DNA of 64,000 nt from Comamonas sp. 26 (GCF_002754475.1 NZ_PEFL01000001.1:1798001-1862000); one strand, 5' to 3'. Counted from the stretch's first letter, positions 54,583 to 62,595 are shown. Numbers and translations: made by a program. Notes: generated by a model from the sequence alone, not told the origin.

Positions 54583-55644
54583 ATGGGAACAATCACTCAA
54601 CGTAAGAGAGCAGATGGCTCGATTTCATATCGTGCACAGGTCCGTGTGCGGCAGGGCAGTGAGTATCTTCATGGTGAGTCCAAGACCTTCACGAAGCGGG
54701 CTCTGGCGCAAGAGTGGATCCGTCGACGCGAGTTCGAGCTAGAGAAAGCAACGGCTAGCGGGGATCCAATCAATGGCTACGTCACTCTCAAGCAGATACT
54801 TGAGGATTATGTCAGTGATGCAAAAGGCATCGTGGCATGGGGGCGGTCCAAGACGGCCGATATCGCCCGGCTGCAGAAAGCCAAGCTGGCGCACCGGGAT
54901 GCCCGGCATCTGCGTGCCATTGACTTCGTTGATTACGCAAGGTGGCGGCGTACCGAAGAGGAGGCAGGCCCTGCCACAGTACTCAATGACATCGTCTGGT
55001 TGCGCCAGGCATGCCTTGGGGCTGTTACTCGGTATGGCATGAACAAGCTGGTGCAGGAACTGGATGCCGCCAAGCAAGAGTTGCTGCGGCTGAAGGTCAT
55101 AGCCAAGCCGCGCCGGCGCATTCGTCGCCTGAAGGCTGAGGAAGAGGCTGCGCTCAGGGCGTACTTTGGCAAGCAGGAAGTTCGCGCCAAGGTCCCCATG
55201 CTCCAGATCATGGAGTTTGCGCTGCTGACCTCACGGCGCCAGGAAGAGATCACCGCGCTCAAGGTCGCTGATGTGGACTTTGGGAGCCGCGTTGGCTGGC
55301 TGGACGATGTGAAGCACCCCAAGCTCAAGACCGGCAATCGCCGCTGTTTTCGGATGCTGGAACCTGCGTTGGCATTGATCAAGCAGCGAATTGAGTCAGG
55401 GCAGGCTGGTGAGTTGGTTTTTCCCTATAACCATCGCAGCATCAGTTCCAGCTTTACGCGTGCCTGCAAGCTTTTGAACATCCCGGATCTGCGGTTTCAT
55501 GATCTGCGGCATGAAGCCATCAGCAGGTTGTTTGAACGTGGCTACAGCATTGAGCAGGTGGCGCAATTCTCTCTGCACGAGTCGTGGGCCTCTTTGAAGA
55601 TCTATACCCACCTTGACCCAGCTGATGTACCCGAACTGAATTGA
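54583..55644 (+). CDS. Tyrosine recombinase of the dusA-integrase family
   Basis: A 353-residue phage-type integrase. The N-terminal arm-binding part, GTITQRKRADGSISYRAQVR, is characteristic of integrases that target dusA. The catalytic domain shows the first Arg in LLTSRRQEEITAL, HDLRHEA (His-x-x-Arg), a later His in LHESWASLK and the nucleophile in KIYTHL. All catalytic positions appear intact. ATG 54583 is chosen; GTG 54574 would add three residues. It is transcribed away from dusA, 114 bp from the dusA start codon, as in known dusA-inserted prophages and islands. Confidence 0.93.
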   Translation: MGTITQRKRADGSISYRAQVRVRQGSEYLHGESKTFTKRALAQEWIRRREFELEKATASGDPINGYVTLKQILEDYVSDAKGIVAWGRSKTADIARLQKAKLAHRDARHLRAIDFVDYARWRRTEEEAGPATVLNDIVWLRQACLGAVTRYGMNKLVQELDAAKQELLRLKVIAKPRRRIRRLKAEEEAALRAYFGKQEVRAKVPMLQIMEFALLTSRRQEEITALKVADVDFGSRVGWLDDVKHPKLKTGNRRCFRMLEPALALIKQRIESGQAGELVFPYNHRSISSSFTRACKLLNIPDLRFHDLRHEAISRLFERGYSIEQVAQFSLHESWASLKIYTHLDPADVPELN

Positions 55645-55824
55645 AGTGTTAAGTGCGAAAGACCGACAGGCGGTCATTGAAGGCTGCGTGTTGAAACAAT
55701 GAATGTCGTTTCTTTGAGCGTCGCTTGTAGACCATCGAGGGTCGTTCAGGACACTTAAATAGCTTTGTCCCTTATTTAGCTCATTGCTGTAACCAAATTG
55801 GAGGGAGCGCAACTGCTCGGTCTC

Positions 55825-55862
55825 CCCAGCACCCTAACTTGCAGTCGGGTGCTGGGTTCTCA
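55825..55862 (+). terminator. Hairpin with T-rich tail between the integrase and collagen-like genes
   Basis: CCCAGCACCC at 55825-55834 pairs with GGGTGCTGGG at 55847-55856, then TTCTCATTTTT. The tail lies on the plus strand, so it would stop integrase transcripts 180 bp after that gene. The rest of 55645-55865 shows no gene. Confidence 0.6.
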
Positions 55863-55865
55863 TTT

Positions 55866-57530
55866 TTACTTCACGCAAGTCACGCTGGCAGCGTAGCTGT
55901 CATTGAACGTATAGGAACTGCTGCCGTCAGTCATTACGCCCCAATGTCCAGCTCCTCCGGGTGCTGCGGTCCAGGTGAAGCGAATACTCCAACCCCCGGT
56001 GTGTTGCAATCCACTGGCGACGAGCCCTTCAGCTTCTGGAAGAGTAGGAAGGCGCCACCCAGACGAACCGTTGATAGTTCCTGAACAATAGGCATTGGCA
56101 GCGCCCCAGTTCAGCGAGATGTTGGCAGGACTCCAAGTCAGTCCTCCTTGGGAAATGAAACCGTTGCTGATGCTGCCGATGTAGCTGAGCGGCATGAACT
56201 GGTTACCGCCAATGTATTGCAACTGGATCGAGGAGTATTGCGCGCCATAAAGAGGTGCTCCCGTGGCTGCTGACGCCATGGCAATCGAGCTAATGGAGGA
56301 GGAAACAATGGACTGGCCTGCATTTGGCGTAATCTGCCAGCCGCCCGCACCTGCGCCGCTGATGGCGATGATGTCGCCGATTTGAGGGCTGGACGGGAGG
56401 GTGAAATTCAGTCTGCTTGCACTGTTGGAGACGTAGCTGAAGTTCGAGTTGGCCTGGGTGTTCGCGGTCACGACTGACCACGTTGGCGAGGCATTGCAGA
56501 TATATTTTGTGCTGGTGATTTCTCCGGACTGCAGTACGTTGTCGTCATCGGTGTCGAGACCCGCGGTAATCCGCGTACCGCCGTAGATACAGTTGGCTCC
56601 GGCGGGCTCGCTGGAAAGTGAAAGCAGCGTGCTGTGGCCATTAGCCCCTGTAGGACCCGTGGCACCGGAAGGGCCTGTAGCACCGGCAGGGCCCGTAGCA
56701 CCGGCAGAGCCTGTAGCACCGGCAGGGCCCGTAGCACCGGCAGAGCCTGTAGCACCGGCAGGGCCCGTAGCACCGGCAGAGCCTGTAGCTCCGGCAGGGC
56801 CCGTAGCACCGGCAGAGCCTGTAGCACCGGCAGGGCCCGTAGCACCGGCAGAGCCCGTAGCACCGGCAGAGCCCGTAGCACCTGTAGCACCGGCAGAGCC
56901 CGTAGCACCTGTAGCACCGGCAGGGCCCGTAGCACCGGCAGAGCCCGTAGCACCGGCAGGGCCCGTAGCACCGGCAGGGCCCGTAGCACCGGCAGAGCCT
57001 GTAGCTCCGGCAGGGCCCGTAGCACCGGCAGAGCCTGTAGCACCGGCAGGGCCCGTAGCACCGGCAGAGCCCGTAGCACCGGCAGAGCCTGTAGCACCGG
57101 CAGGGCCCGTAGCACCGGCAGAGCCTGTAGCACCGGCAGGGCCCGTAGCACCGGCAGAGCCCGTAGCACCGGCAGAGCCTGTAGCACCGGCAGGGCCCGT
57201 AGCACCGGCAGAGCCCGTAGCGCCTGTATCACCCGTAGCACCTGCAGGGCCAGTGGCACCTGTCGAACCTGTGCAGACGTATTTAGTTTCACTGACTTCA
57301 GTTGTATCTAGTTTGTTGTCACCGTTCTTGTCTAGGCCGGCCATGACCTGGACGCCTCCGTTGGCACAGTTGCTGCCCTCGGCTTCAACCGCCATCGCAA
57401 TTAGGGCCGAGGTGCCGTTGAGCGCGGGTTCGCTAGGCGAATCATCGCTGCCGCCACCACAGCCAGGCAGGAGGGAAATGGCTCCAGTGAGGACAATTGG
57501 AGTTAAGGATCTAAACATTTTGTTATTCAT
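55866..57530 (-). CDS. Lipoprotein with collagen-like Gly-X-Y repeats and Lcl/DUF1566-type C-terminus
   Basis: A 554-residue surface-type lipoprotein. The lipobox LLPGC puts the lipidated cysteine at residue 24. Residues 38-87 form a DUF7151-like unit ([17 protein letters not shown]-hand-like acidic loop). Residues 88-298 are about 70 uninterrupted Gly-X-Y triplets, mostly GAT-GPA and GAT-GSA, without the proline-rich positions of animal collagen. A second DUF7151-like unit follows ([15 protein letters not shown]), then a region ending [17 protein letters not shown] and WGVMTDG, resembling the DUF1566/Lcl C-terminal domain. It probably forms a trimeric stalk displaying the C-terminal head. 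It lies inside the integrated element. Confidence 0.88.
   Translation of the reverse strand: MNNKMFRSLTPIVLTGAISLLPGCGGGSDDSPSEPALNGTSALIAMAVEAEGSNCANGGVQVMAGLDKNGDNKLDTTEVSETKYVCTGSTGATGPAGATGDTGATGSAGATGPAGATGSAGATGSAGATGPAGATGSAGATGPAGATGSAGATGSAGATGPAGATGSAGATGPAGATGSAGATGPAGATGPAGATGSAGATGPAGATGATGSAGATGATGSAGATGSAGATGPAGATGSAGATGPAGATGSAGATGPAGATGSAGATGPAGATGSAGATGPAGATGPSGATGPTGANGHSTLLSLSSEPAGANCIYGGTRITAGLDTDDDNVLQSGEITSTKYICNASPTWSVVTANTQANSNFSYVSNSASRLNFTLPSSPQIGDIIAISGAGAGGWQITPNAGQSIVSSSISSIAMASAATGAPLYGAQYSSIQLQYIGGNQFMPLSYIGSISNGFISQGGLTWSPANISLNWGAANAYCSGTINGSSGWRLPTLPEAEGLVASGLQHTGGWSIRFTWTAAPGGAGHWGVMTDGSSSYTFNDSYAASVTCVK
56637..57269. repeat. Tandem 9/18-bp repeat coding the collagen-like stalk
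   Basis: On the plus strand the unit GTAGCACCGGCAGGGCCC alternates with GTAGCACCGGCAGAGCCY over about 630 bp. Units differ only at a few synonymous or Pro/Ser-coding bases. Lengths are multiples of nine, so copy-number change would alter stalk length but keep the frame. This makes long open frames on the other strand by chance. Confidence 0.95.
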
Positions 57531-57627
57531 GAGAAGTGGTTTTTGGTAGTTGCATTCAAATGATAAATTGATAACTAAATGTAAATTAAATACTGTCTCC
57601 TGCAGTCAACAGATATCAGAGGTGCAG

Positions 57628-57837
57628 TCACATATTTCTTGTGGGATGCCGTTTGCAGATGAGATGCCAAGCGTTCCTGAATTTTTCTATGTCGTCAGTC
57701 GCGTTGCTGCCGCTGTAATAGATGGCCGACGTATCGTTGAGCCAGCCCTTTTTGCGCTTTTCAACATCTTTGGCGGGCATCACGAATACCTCAGGGCTGG
57801 TGCTTAAATCATCGAAGGACTTGTAATTCAGGAGCAC
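57628..57837 (-). pseudogene. Gene fragment: C-terminal part of an unrecognised protein
   Basis: The frame encodes VLLNYKSFDDLSTSPEVFVM, then PAKDVEKRKKGW and a C-terminal IEKFRNAWHLICKRHP. Composition and aromatic spacing look like real protein, and the reading frame continues sensibly upstream (SGEKDLFF) to a stop at about 57868, with no proper start codon except GTG 57837. It therefore looks like the 3' end of a larger gene whose 5' part was lost, next to the PrtN-like gene. No family recognised. Lower GC than its neighbours. Confidence 0.45.
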
Positions 57838-57885
57838 AAAGAAGAGGTCTTTCTCGCCTGAGAGGTCGCATCGGCTTTACGCTAC

Positions 57886-58137
57886 TCAGCACCTCACAGC
57901 CCGCCACTCCTGTTCGGCCTGAGCCTTCATTTGGTCGATGTACGCAGCCAGCTTGCCTGCATCCATAAACCACTGACTCTTGTTGGACCCCAAGCGATAA
58001 GCAGGCACAGGCAATGCCTGCTTGTTCGCGGCTTCGGCGGCGCGTTTGGGGCTTAGGCCGAAGAATTCCATGCAGCATTTCTCCAGCGGGATGTTCACGT
58101 CGCCATAGATGGCCAGCAGTGCGAAGTGCGTGTTCAT
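57886..58137 (-). CDS. PrtN-like pyocin/phage activator
   Basis: An 83-residue protein matching the pyocin activator PrtN family: MNTHFALLAIYGDVNIPLEK, then EFFGLSPKRAAEAANKQALPVPAYRL and a C-terminal AAYIDQMKAQAEQEW. In Pseudomonas PrtN turns on pyocin genes; phage-borne homologues are probably transcription activators of prophage genes. ATG 58137 overlaps the stop of the ASCH gene by 4 bases, so the two are translated together. The open frame continues to 58296, but that part is the ASCH gene in another frame. Confidence 0.8.
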   Translation of the reverse strand: MNTHFALLAIYGDVNIPLEKCCMEFFGLSPKRAAEAANKQALPVPAYRLGSNKSQWFMDAGKLAAYIDQMKAQAEQEWRAVRC

Positions 58138-58571
58138 GATGTGGCCCTCTCTTTTTTCTCTTGAGCTGGTAGATGCTCTGTGCCTGAAAACACATCGTTG
58201 GGTACGTTGAAAAACTGGAGCTTTCCCTTCCAGGGATGAAAAGGGATGGGGCGGCTGTCGCGTAGCACGAAGCCCCAGCTTCCTTCCTGCTTCCACTTCG
58301 AGCTGGACTCTTGCACGCAGTCCGCCACGCAGGTCCAGCCCACAAAGCCGCCGCGTTGCAGATCTTCATAGGCGGGAAGGTCTGCGGGCAGCAGCCCCAT
58401 GCCGTCGAGCTCCTGCACGACTTGGTCGTAGTAGGCGCGGGTCATGGTCAGGCCTGCATGGATCAGCAGGCGGCCGCGAAAGTTGGTGGGCCAGTCGCGG
58501 TTTTCAATGTCTTTGTGGCCGTTGACGATCAGCCAGGCCCAGGGCTGACGAATGCTCAATGCGGTGATCAT
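58134..58571 (-). CDS. ASCH-domain protein
   Basis: A 145-residue protein with an ASCH (PUA-like) fold: MITALSIRQPWAWLIVNGHK, DIENRDWPTNFRGRLLIHAG and a later WGFVLRDSRPIPFHPWKGKL. ASCH domains bind RNA and some have RNase or ribonucleoside-related activity; in phages they are often found with regulatory genes. ATG 58571 starts 3 bp past the stop of the preceding gene and the 3' end overlaps prtN-like ATG. The frame extends to 58631 without a better start. Confidence 0.88.
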   Translation of the reverse strand: MITALSIRQPWAWLIVNGHKDIENRDWPTNFRGRLLIHAGLTMTRAYYDQVVQELDGMGLLPADLPAYEDLQRGGFVGWTCVADCVQESSSKWKQEGSWGFVLRDSRPIPFHPWKGKLQFFNVPNDVFSGTEHLPAQEKKERATS

Positions 58572-58573
58572 TT

Positions 58574-58951
58574 TTAAGCCTCGCTCTCTTCTAGTGCCTG
58601 GATCTCGGTGTAATCGGCGCTCGGCTGCCACCGCATGGCGTCGTCCATGTCATCGAGCGAGACAGCGGGGTCTTGGGGCAGTTGAAGCCACCAGGCGCGA
58701 TCTCCCAACTTTTCGGTGATGTAGGCGATGCGGTCTTTGGTGGGTAGCAGCTGGCCGCCGGGGCCGCGCAGATCTCGCAGGATGCGTACCTTCTGCAGCT
58801 CCTGAAAGTCGTTGGTTTGCTGGGCTTCAGCCGCCTGCATGGCCTTGGCAATGGCTGCGCTGGCTTCCTGCTGCTTGACCTTGGGTTCGGCTTTTTTGCT
58901 GCCGGGCTTGGCAGGGGCTTTGCCTGCGCGCTGGGCGGCTTCGGTTTTCAT
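58574..58951 (-). CDS. Phage hypothetical protein, possibly 5'-truncated
   Basis: A 125-residue polar protein if started at ATG 58951: Lys/Ala/Gln-rich N-terminus, then NDFQELQKVRILRDLRGPGG, AYITEKLGDRAWWLQLPQDP and an acidic tail. The frame is open and protein-like further upstream (YYLEELQNLADFHLVGIQKQ) to about 59036, where the terminase fragment begins on the other strand. The real gene may therefore have been longer and cut at the same junction that truncated the terminase. First of a minus-strand trio with the ASCH and PrtN-like genes. No family recognised. Confidence 0.6.
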   Translation of the reverse strand: MKTEAAQRAGKAPAKPGSKKAEPKVKQQEASAAIAKAMQAAEAQQTNDFQELQKVRILRDLRGPGGQLLPTKDRIAYITEKLGDRAWWLQLPQDPAVSLDDMDDAMRWQPSADYTEIQALEESEA

Positions 58952-59030
58952 TTCGACTTGCACCTGCTTCTGTATGCCTACCAGGTGGAAGTCAGCCAGG
59001 TTCTGTAGCTCTTCCAGGTAGTAGAAGACG

Positions 59031-60789
59031 GTGGCCACGATGATCCGCAATGTGCCCGAGCTGACGGAGTGCGTTGCCGCAGCCAAGAGCCGCGATTCGC
59101 GCAACACCACCCAGGCCAAGGACTTCCTGGGCGACGCCACGCTGTACATGAACACCGCTGGCTCGGCAGCCAACCTGGCCGAGGTCTCCGCGCCCTACAT
59201 CTACTTTGACGAAATTGACCGTGCCGAGCAGAACATTGACGGCGAAGGTGACCCCGTCACGCTGGCCGAGGCCCGTGCCACTCAGTACGCTAACGACGCC
59301 AAGTTCTTCTACACCTCAAGCCCGAGCATCGAAGGCATCTCCAAGATCGACAAGCTCTACGACAAGGGCACGAAAGAGAAGTACTTCGTACCTTGCCCGC
59401 ACTGCGACCACTTGCACCCGCTGGAGCTGGAGAACTTTCACTACGCTCGCGACGAGGAAACAGGCTTCATGGACCGTGCCTGGTTTGTCTGCCCAGAGTG
59501 CGGCTGCGAGATCGATGAGCGCCACAAGGTCACCATGCTGCTCGGCCTTCTATATGCCCATTGGCGCCCAAACCTGGCTGGATATGGCCCGCTACTACGC
59601 CTTTGCCAAGGAAGCCATCAAGGTTGGCGACCACTCGTTCATGCAGGTGTTCTACAACACCCGCCTGGCCCTGAGCTACCGCAACAGCGAGACCACCACT
59701 ACCGCCGCGCAATTGCGCCGCCGTGCCGAGAATTACCCGCTGCGCGTGCTGCCCGACGCCGCACTGGTCGCCACGATGACGGTCGATACCCAGGGCGACC
59801 GGCTGGAATGCCAGATCGAGGCCTGGGGGCCGGGCATGGAACACTGGGTCATCGACTACATCGTGTTGCCGGGCTCTCCCACCGAAAGCGCAGATGCGCC
59901 TGGCAGCGTGTGGCAGCGCCTGGACGAGATCAAGCGCACGCCACTGCTGCACGCCAGCGGCAGGCTCATCCCTATCAGCGCGTACGGCATTGATTCGGGC
60001 GGTCATCACACGCAGGACGTCTACAACTACGGCATGGCCCGCAAGCGGTTCAACTGCGTGGTACTGCATGGCTCGCCTCGTCCGCACAAGCCCATCATGA
60101 GCAGCATGCCCAGCAAGGTGGACATCGACTGGGGCGGTACCAAGGTCAAGGGCGGGGTGGAGCTTTGGACGGTCGGCACAGACGTTGCCAAGGACTGGCT
60201 GAGCAACCGCATGCAGCTGACCGAAGGCAGCGGCGCCATGCACTTCCATCAGGATCTGCCGCCCGCCTGGTTCGACATGATGGTGGTGGAGCAGCCGCGC
60301 ATCAAATTCATCAAGGGCCGATCGATACGCGAATGGTTCAAACCACCAGGCGCCCGCAACGAGGCATGGGACTTGTCTGTCTACAACCTGGCACTGGCCC
60401 ACCAACTGGGTCTGCACAAATGGAGCGCCATGGACTGGAAGCGTTTGCGCGAGAAGCTGATACCGCCCAATCTGGACCTGTTTGCACCCGCTCCAGTCGC
60501 GCCTGTGCCCGTTCCTGAGGCTCTGCCGCCCAAGGTGGCTGACCCTGTCGAAGCTGCACCAGTACAGCCAGCCGCGCAGCCGCCATCGCCTCAAACCATA
60601 CCCACGCCAGAGCCCGAAACCACAGCGCAGACCGTCCGGGCGTCTGTACTCGCACCTGAACAGCCCGTTGTCAGCGAGCCTCCTGCTCCAGCTGTTCAGG
60701 CACCCGCGCCACTGGCCCCAGTGCCCGTAGCCACTGCCATGAATCGCGCCCCCGTGGGACGCCGTATCTATTCGAGAGGGATTCGCTAA
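59031..60789 (+). pseudogene. Phage terminase large subunit (GpA type), truncated and frameshifted
   Basis: Homology to lambda GpA-type terminase starts abruptly at MIRNVPELTECVAAAKSRDS (ATG 59040), which corresponds to the middle of the ATPase domain; the Walker A part is missing and an in-frame TAG lies just upstream. YIYFDEIDRAEQN is the Walker B region and CPHCDHLHPLEL plus CPECGCEID a zinc-ribbon-like part. After HKVTML (about 59540) the frame breaks: SAFYMPIGAQTWLDMARYYA continues in another frame, consistent with a deletion of some 25-30 codons. The nuclease half then runs intact to 60789, with a long Pro/Ala-rich tail. Not expected to be functional. Confidence 0.85.
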
Positions 60790-61292
60790 TGACCAACCAT
60801 CACCAAACTGAGACCGAGGCCCTGCGCCTGGCTGCTGCCTCCCCGCAAGCCGATGAAGCCCCAGCTGAAGACAGCGAAGAGCAACAGGATCTGGATGCGC
60901 TGTGTGAGCAGTGGGTGCGCTGGAAGGCCACGCGCCGCTTCTATGCGCCACCGTCCAAGATCGGCTCCATCCTGGGCCAGCTCAGCGGTGCGCGCACCAG
61001 GCCGCTGCGGACCGATGGGCCGGACGCCATATGCAGCGCGGAGCTGGCGGCGTTCCATATCGCGTATGCAAGTCAGCCCGATGCGCTGGATAAGCGTGTG
61101 TTTGATCTGTACTACGTGCATCGTGTTGCGCCGGTGAAGACGGCTGCAGCTGCGCTGAAAATCAGCCGCAAGCACTTTTACAGCGTGCTGGGTGATTTTC
61201 GAAAGCGACTTTATATGGCGTCGCAGGGTATCCTTGCCGCGAAAACTGAACTGCCGGGATCAAATCAGACAACGTCAATTTCGACGCCATGA
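60789..61292 (+). CDS. Phage regulator resembling antitermination protein Q/RinA
   Basis: A 167-residue protein whose ATG overlaps the terminase stop (TAATG), so it was translated with it. The C-terminal half, VFDLYYVHRVAPVKTAAAAL, KISRKHFYSVLGDFRKRLY, has the helix-turn-helix layout of phage Q/ArpU/RinA-like late regulators; the match is by eye and not strong. The N-terminal 40 residues are acidic. The final 13 residues look odd: in another frame the same DNA encodes DNVNFDAMIDGVVTSMQ before TGA, which could be the tail of a different lost phage gene, so the 3' end may be a deletion joint. Confidence 0.55.
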   Translation: MTNHHQTETEALRLAAASPQADEAPAEDSEEQQDLDALCEQWVRWKATRRFYAPPSKIGSILGQLSGARTRPLRTDGPDAICSAELAAFHIAYASQPDALDKRVFDLYYVHRVAPVKTAAAALKISRKHFYSVLGDFRKRLYMASQGILAAKTELPGSNQTTSISTP

Positions 61293-61350
61293 TCGACGGC
61301 GTGGTCACTTCGATGCAGTGACCGCAATGATTTCAGTCATCAGGCTCCTG

Positions 61351-61366
61351 TCGGCCAGAAGCAGAC
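61351..61366. repeat. 16-bp direct repeat, left copy
   Basis: TCGGCCAGAAGCAGAC occurs here and again at 62475-62490. The two copies flank a 1.1-kb block holding the 68-residue and RRM-protein genes. It may be a common intergenic repeat or a recombination scar. Confidence 0.5.
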
Positions 61367-61458
61367 AATCGATAAGCAGGAGCTATCGAAGCTAGATCAG
61401 TAGCGATCAAAATTTAGAGCACCAAGCAAAGAAAGTTAAGGTCAAAAAATAATAAAAA

Positions 61459-61487
61459 TTGTATTTTTTATATAAAAGGCCTATAAT
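61459..61487 (+). promoter_or_regulatory. Sigma-70 promoter for the 68-residue/RRM genes
   Basis: TTGTAT at 61459-61464 and TATAAT at 61482-61487 are separated by exactly 17 bp in an AT-rich region. Transcription would start near 61494, giving a leader of about 190 bases to the 68-residue gene and about 510 to the RRM gene. Confidence 0.65.
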
Positions 61488-61684
61488 AAAAGTTGTTGCG
61501 AAATAACTTCAGCTAGTCTTCTCGCAGCGCCCTGTCAGATCTCAAATAATCCTCTGACATGCAATTTTCGCGAAATTTGTCGCACCGTTGGCTGTCGAGC
61601 AGCAGCCAATCGAGTTATCCAAAGCTCATGCAGGTCACTCAGCCTGCTCTCTGACTGAACTAGATTCCACTGTCTTCTATTGCT

Positions 61685-61891
61685 ATGGGCAAGTACTTCG
61701 TTACGCCCTCATCCCATAAGACCCATTGCGGTCGCTTTCAAGCTTCCTTCGCACTTCAGCGCACAAGGCAAAACAGCAGCTACTGCCGTGTTTTTCGCTT
61801 TGACAAAACATTCGCCACGACCGAAGCAGCAAAAATCTATGCTGTGACGCAAGGCTGGCTGCATGCGTCTATGCAGCCCTCAACGTGCTGA
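61685..61891 (+). CDS. Hypothetical protein of 68 residues
   Basis: MGKYFVTPSSHKTHCGRFQA, then FALQRTRQNSSYCRVFRF and DKTFATTEAAKIYAVTQGWL give a compact basic protein with a pattern (FVTP...GRFxASF...RVFRFDxxFATxEAAxxYAxxQG) that looks conserved rather than random. No signal peptide or membrane segment. The ribosome site is weak. It lies between a strong promoter and the RRM-protein gene, 111 bp upstream of the latter, and may be co-transcribed with it. I cannot name a family with confidence. Confidence 0.6.
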   Translation: MGKYFVTPSSHKTHCGRFQASFALQRTRQNSSYCRVFRFDKTFATTEAAKIYAVTQGWLHASMQPSTC

Positions 61892-62002
61892 GCTGAAAAC
61901 AAGCTCTCAACTTCATCTGGTTGCTACGGACTCCCACTCCCACAGCCATATTCAAACGATGCGTCAACCCTTGGCACGTCACAAATAGAAAAGGCTCCTT
62001 CA

Positions 62003-62350
62003 ATGAGCACCAAAATTTACGTTGGCAACCTTCCTTACTCCGTAACCGATTCCAGCTTGAGAAGCAACTTTGCTGAATTCGGAAGCGTTACCTCGGCCAA
62101 AGTCATGATGGATCGCGATAGCGGACGCTCTAAAGGCTTTGCGTTTGTAGAAATGGCGTCTGTCGACGCTTCTCAAGCAGCTATTACTGCGCTGAATGGA
62201 ATGTCCGTTGATGGACGTTCGATCGTCGTCAACCTTGCGAAACCTCGCGAAGAAGGACGCGGAGCCGGTGGCAATCGCGAATACCGTGCCAGCTCTCGTC
62301 CTAATGTTGGCTATGGCAATGATGGTTATGGCGGTGGTAACAGCTACTGA
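62003..62350 (+). CDS. RNA-binding protein with RRM domain and glycine-rich tail
   Basis: A 115-residue protein with one RNA-recognition motif: RNP2 is KIYVGNLPY near residue 4 and RNP1 is SKGFAFVEM near residue 43. The tail (EEGRGAGGNREYRASSRP and a Gly/Tyr/Asn end) resembles cyanobacterial-type cold-inducible Rbp proteins, which bind RNA and act as chaperones. The long leader and promoter upstream fit a stress-induced gene. A very strong terminator follows. Good full-length match to the bacterial RRM group. Confidence 0.94.
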   Translation: MSTKIYVGNLPYSVTDSSLRSNFAEFGSVTSAKVMMDRDSGRSKGFAFVEMASVDASQAAITALNGMSVDGRSIVVNLAKPREEGRGAGGNREYRASSRPNVGYGNDGYGGGNSY

Positions 62351-62360
62351 TTTAGCTACA

Positions 62361-62405
62361 CACCCAAGAAAAACGCCCCACGATTGAGGGCGTTTTTCTT
62401 GGGTG
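62361..62405 (+). terminator. Very long rho-independent terminator after the RRM gene
   Basis: An 18-bp perfect stem (62361-62378 with 62388-62405) around a 9-base loop; the arm GGGCGTTTTTCTTGGGTG contains the T-run. It starts 11 bp after the stop codon and separates the RRM gene from chrA. Confidence 0.9.
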
Positions 62406-62474
62406 TTTGCATTGCAAAGTAGGATTTACAAGCCTTTGGATGACTGCAAAGGGTCGAACAGAGACAGTCACAAA

Positions 62475-62490
62475 TCGGCCAGAAGCAGAC
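62475..62490. repeat. 16-bp direct repeat, right copy
   Basis: TCGGCCAGAAGCAGAC, identical to 61351-61366, located between the RRM terminator and the chrA leader. Confidence 0.5.
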
Positions 62491-62550
62491 TTTGCCTGTG
62501 TCACGATTGGAGTGCGTGGGAAGCTGAGCAGTTAAGCTAGAATTTACTTA

Positions 62551-62595
62551 CCGGGATAGCAGCCTCCCGGCCCGCAAGGGTAGACGGTGTCTCGT
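62551..62595 (+). promoter_or_regulatory. Candidate structured leader RNA upstream of chrA
   Basis: Three hairpins follow each other almost without gaps: CCGGGA/TCCCGG (62551-62570, 8-base loop), CCC-GCAA-GGG with a GNRA loop (62571-62580) and GACG/CGTC (62583-62595). A possible -10 box TAGAAT lies at 62538-62543. The tight stacking 34 bases before the chrA start suggests a cis-acting RNA, perhaps responding to an ion. I cannot match it to a named riboswitch class. Confidence 0.4.

Larger units (their letters stand above)
54469..61420. mobile_element. dusA-integrated element or prophage remnant (right end uncertain)
   Basis: The region holds a tyrosine integrase next to the dusA 5' end, a PrtN-like phage activator, an ASCH protein, a truncated and frameshifted GpA-type terminase, a Q-like phage regulator and a collagen-like lipoprotein, none of which belong to core metabolism. 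Phage structural, lysis and replication genes are absent, so this is a decayed or deleted element. The right boundary is only a guess placed before the RRM-protein gene; I found no second copy of the dusA start that would mark attR. Confidence 0.55.
61293..61684. other. AT-rich region between the prophage remnant and the RRM-protein genes
   Basis: About 390 bp without a convincing gene. It contains the direct repeat copy at 61351, a very AT-rich stretch at 61440-61490 and a good sigma-70 promoter (61459-61487). The change in composition makes it a plausible right edge of the integrated element, but no attachment repeat was found. Confidence 0.5.

Noticed and set aside
56637..57269. Regular repeat considered as a CRISPR array
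   Set aside because: Units are contiguous with no unique spacers, and all lie within a coding frame as Gly-X-Y triplets.
56593..57549. Long plus-strand open frames over the collagen-like gene (Pro/Ala/Val and Arg/Thr/Gly repeats)
   Set aside because: The 9/18-bp tandem repeat keeps all frames open by periodicity. Only the minus-strand frame has a lipobox, flanking domains and a sensible C-terminus.
57809..58369. 186-residue minus-strand frame over the PrtN-like and ASCH genes
   Set aside because: Out of frame with two recognisable, translationally coupled genes.
59530..60951. 473-residue minus-strand frame opposite the terminase remnant
   Set aside because: Antisense shadow without recognisable motifs.
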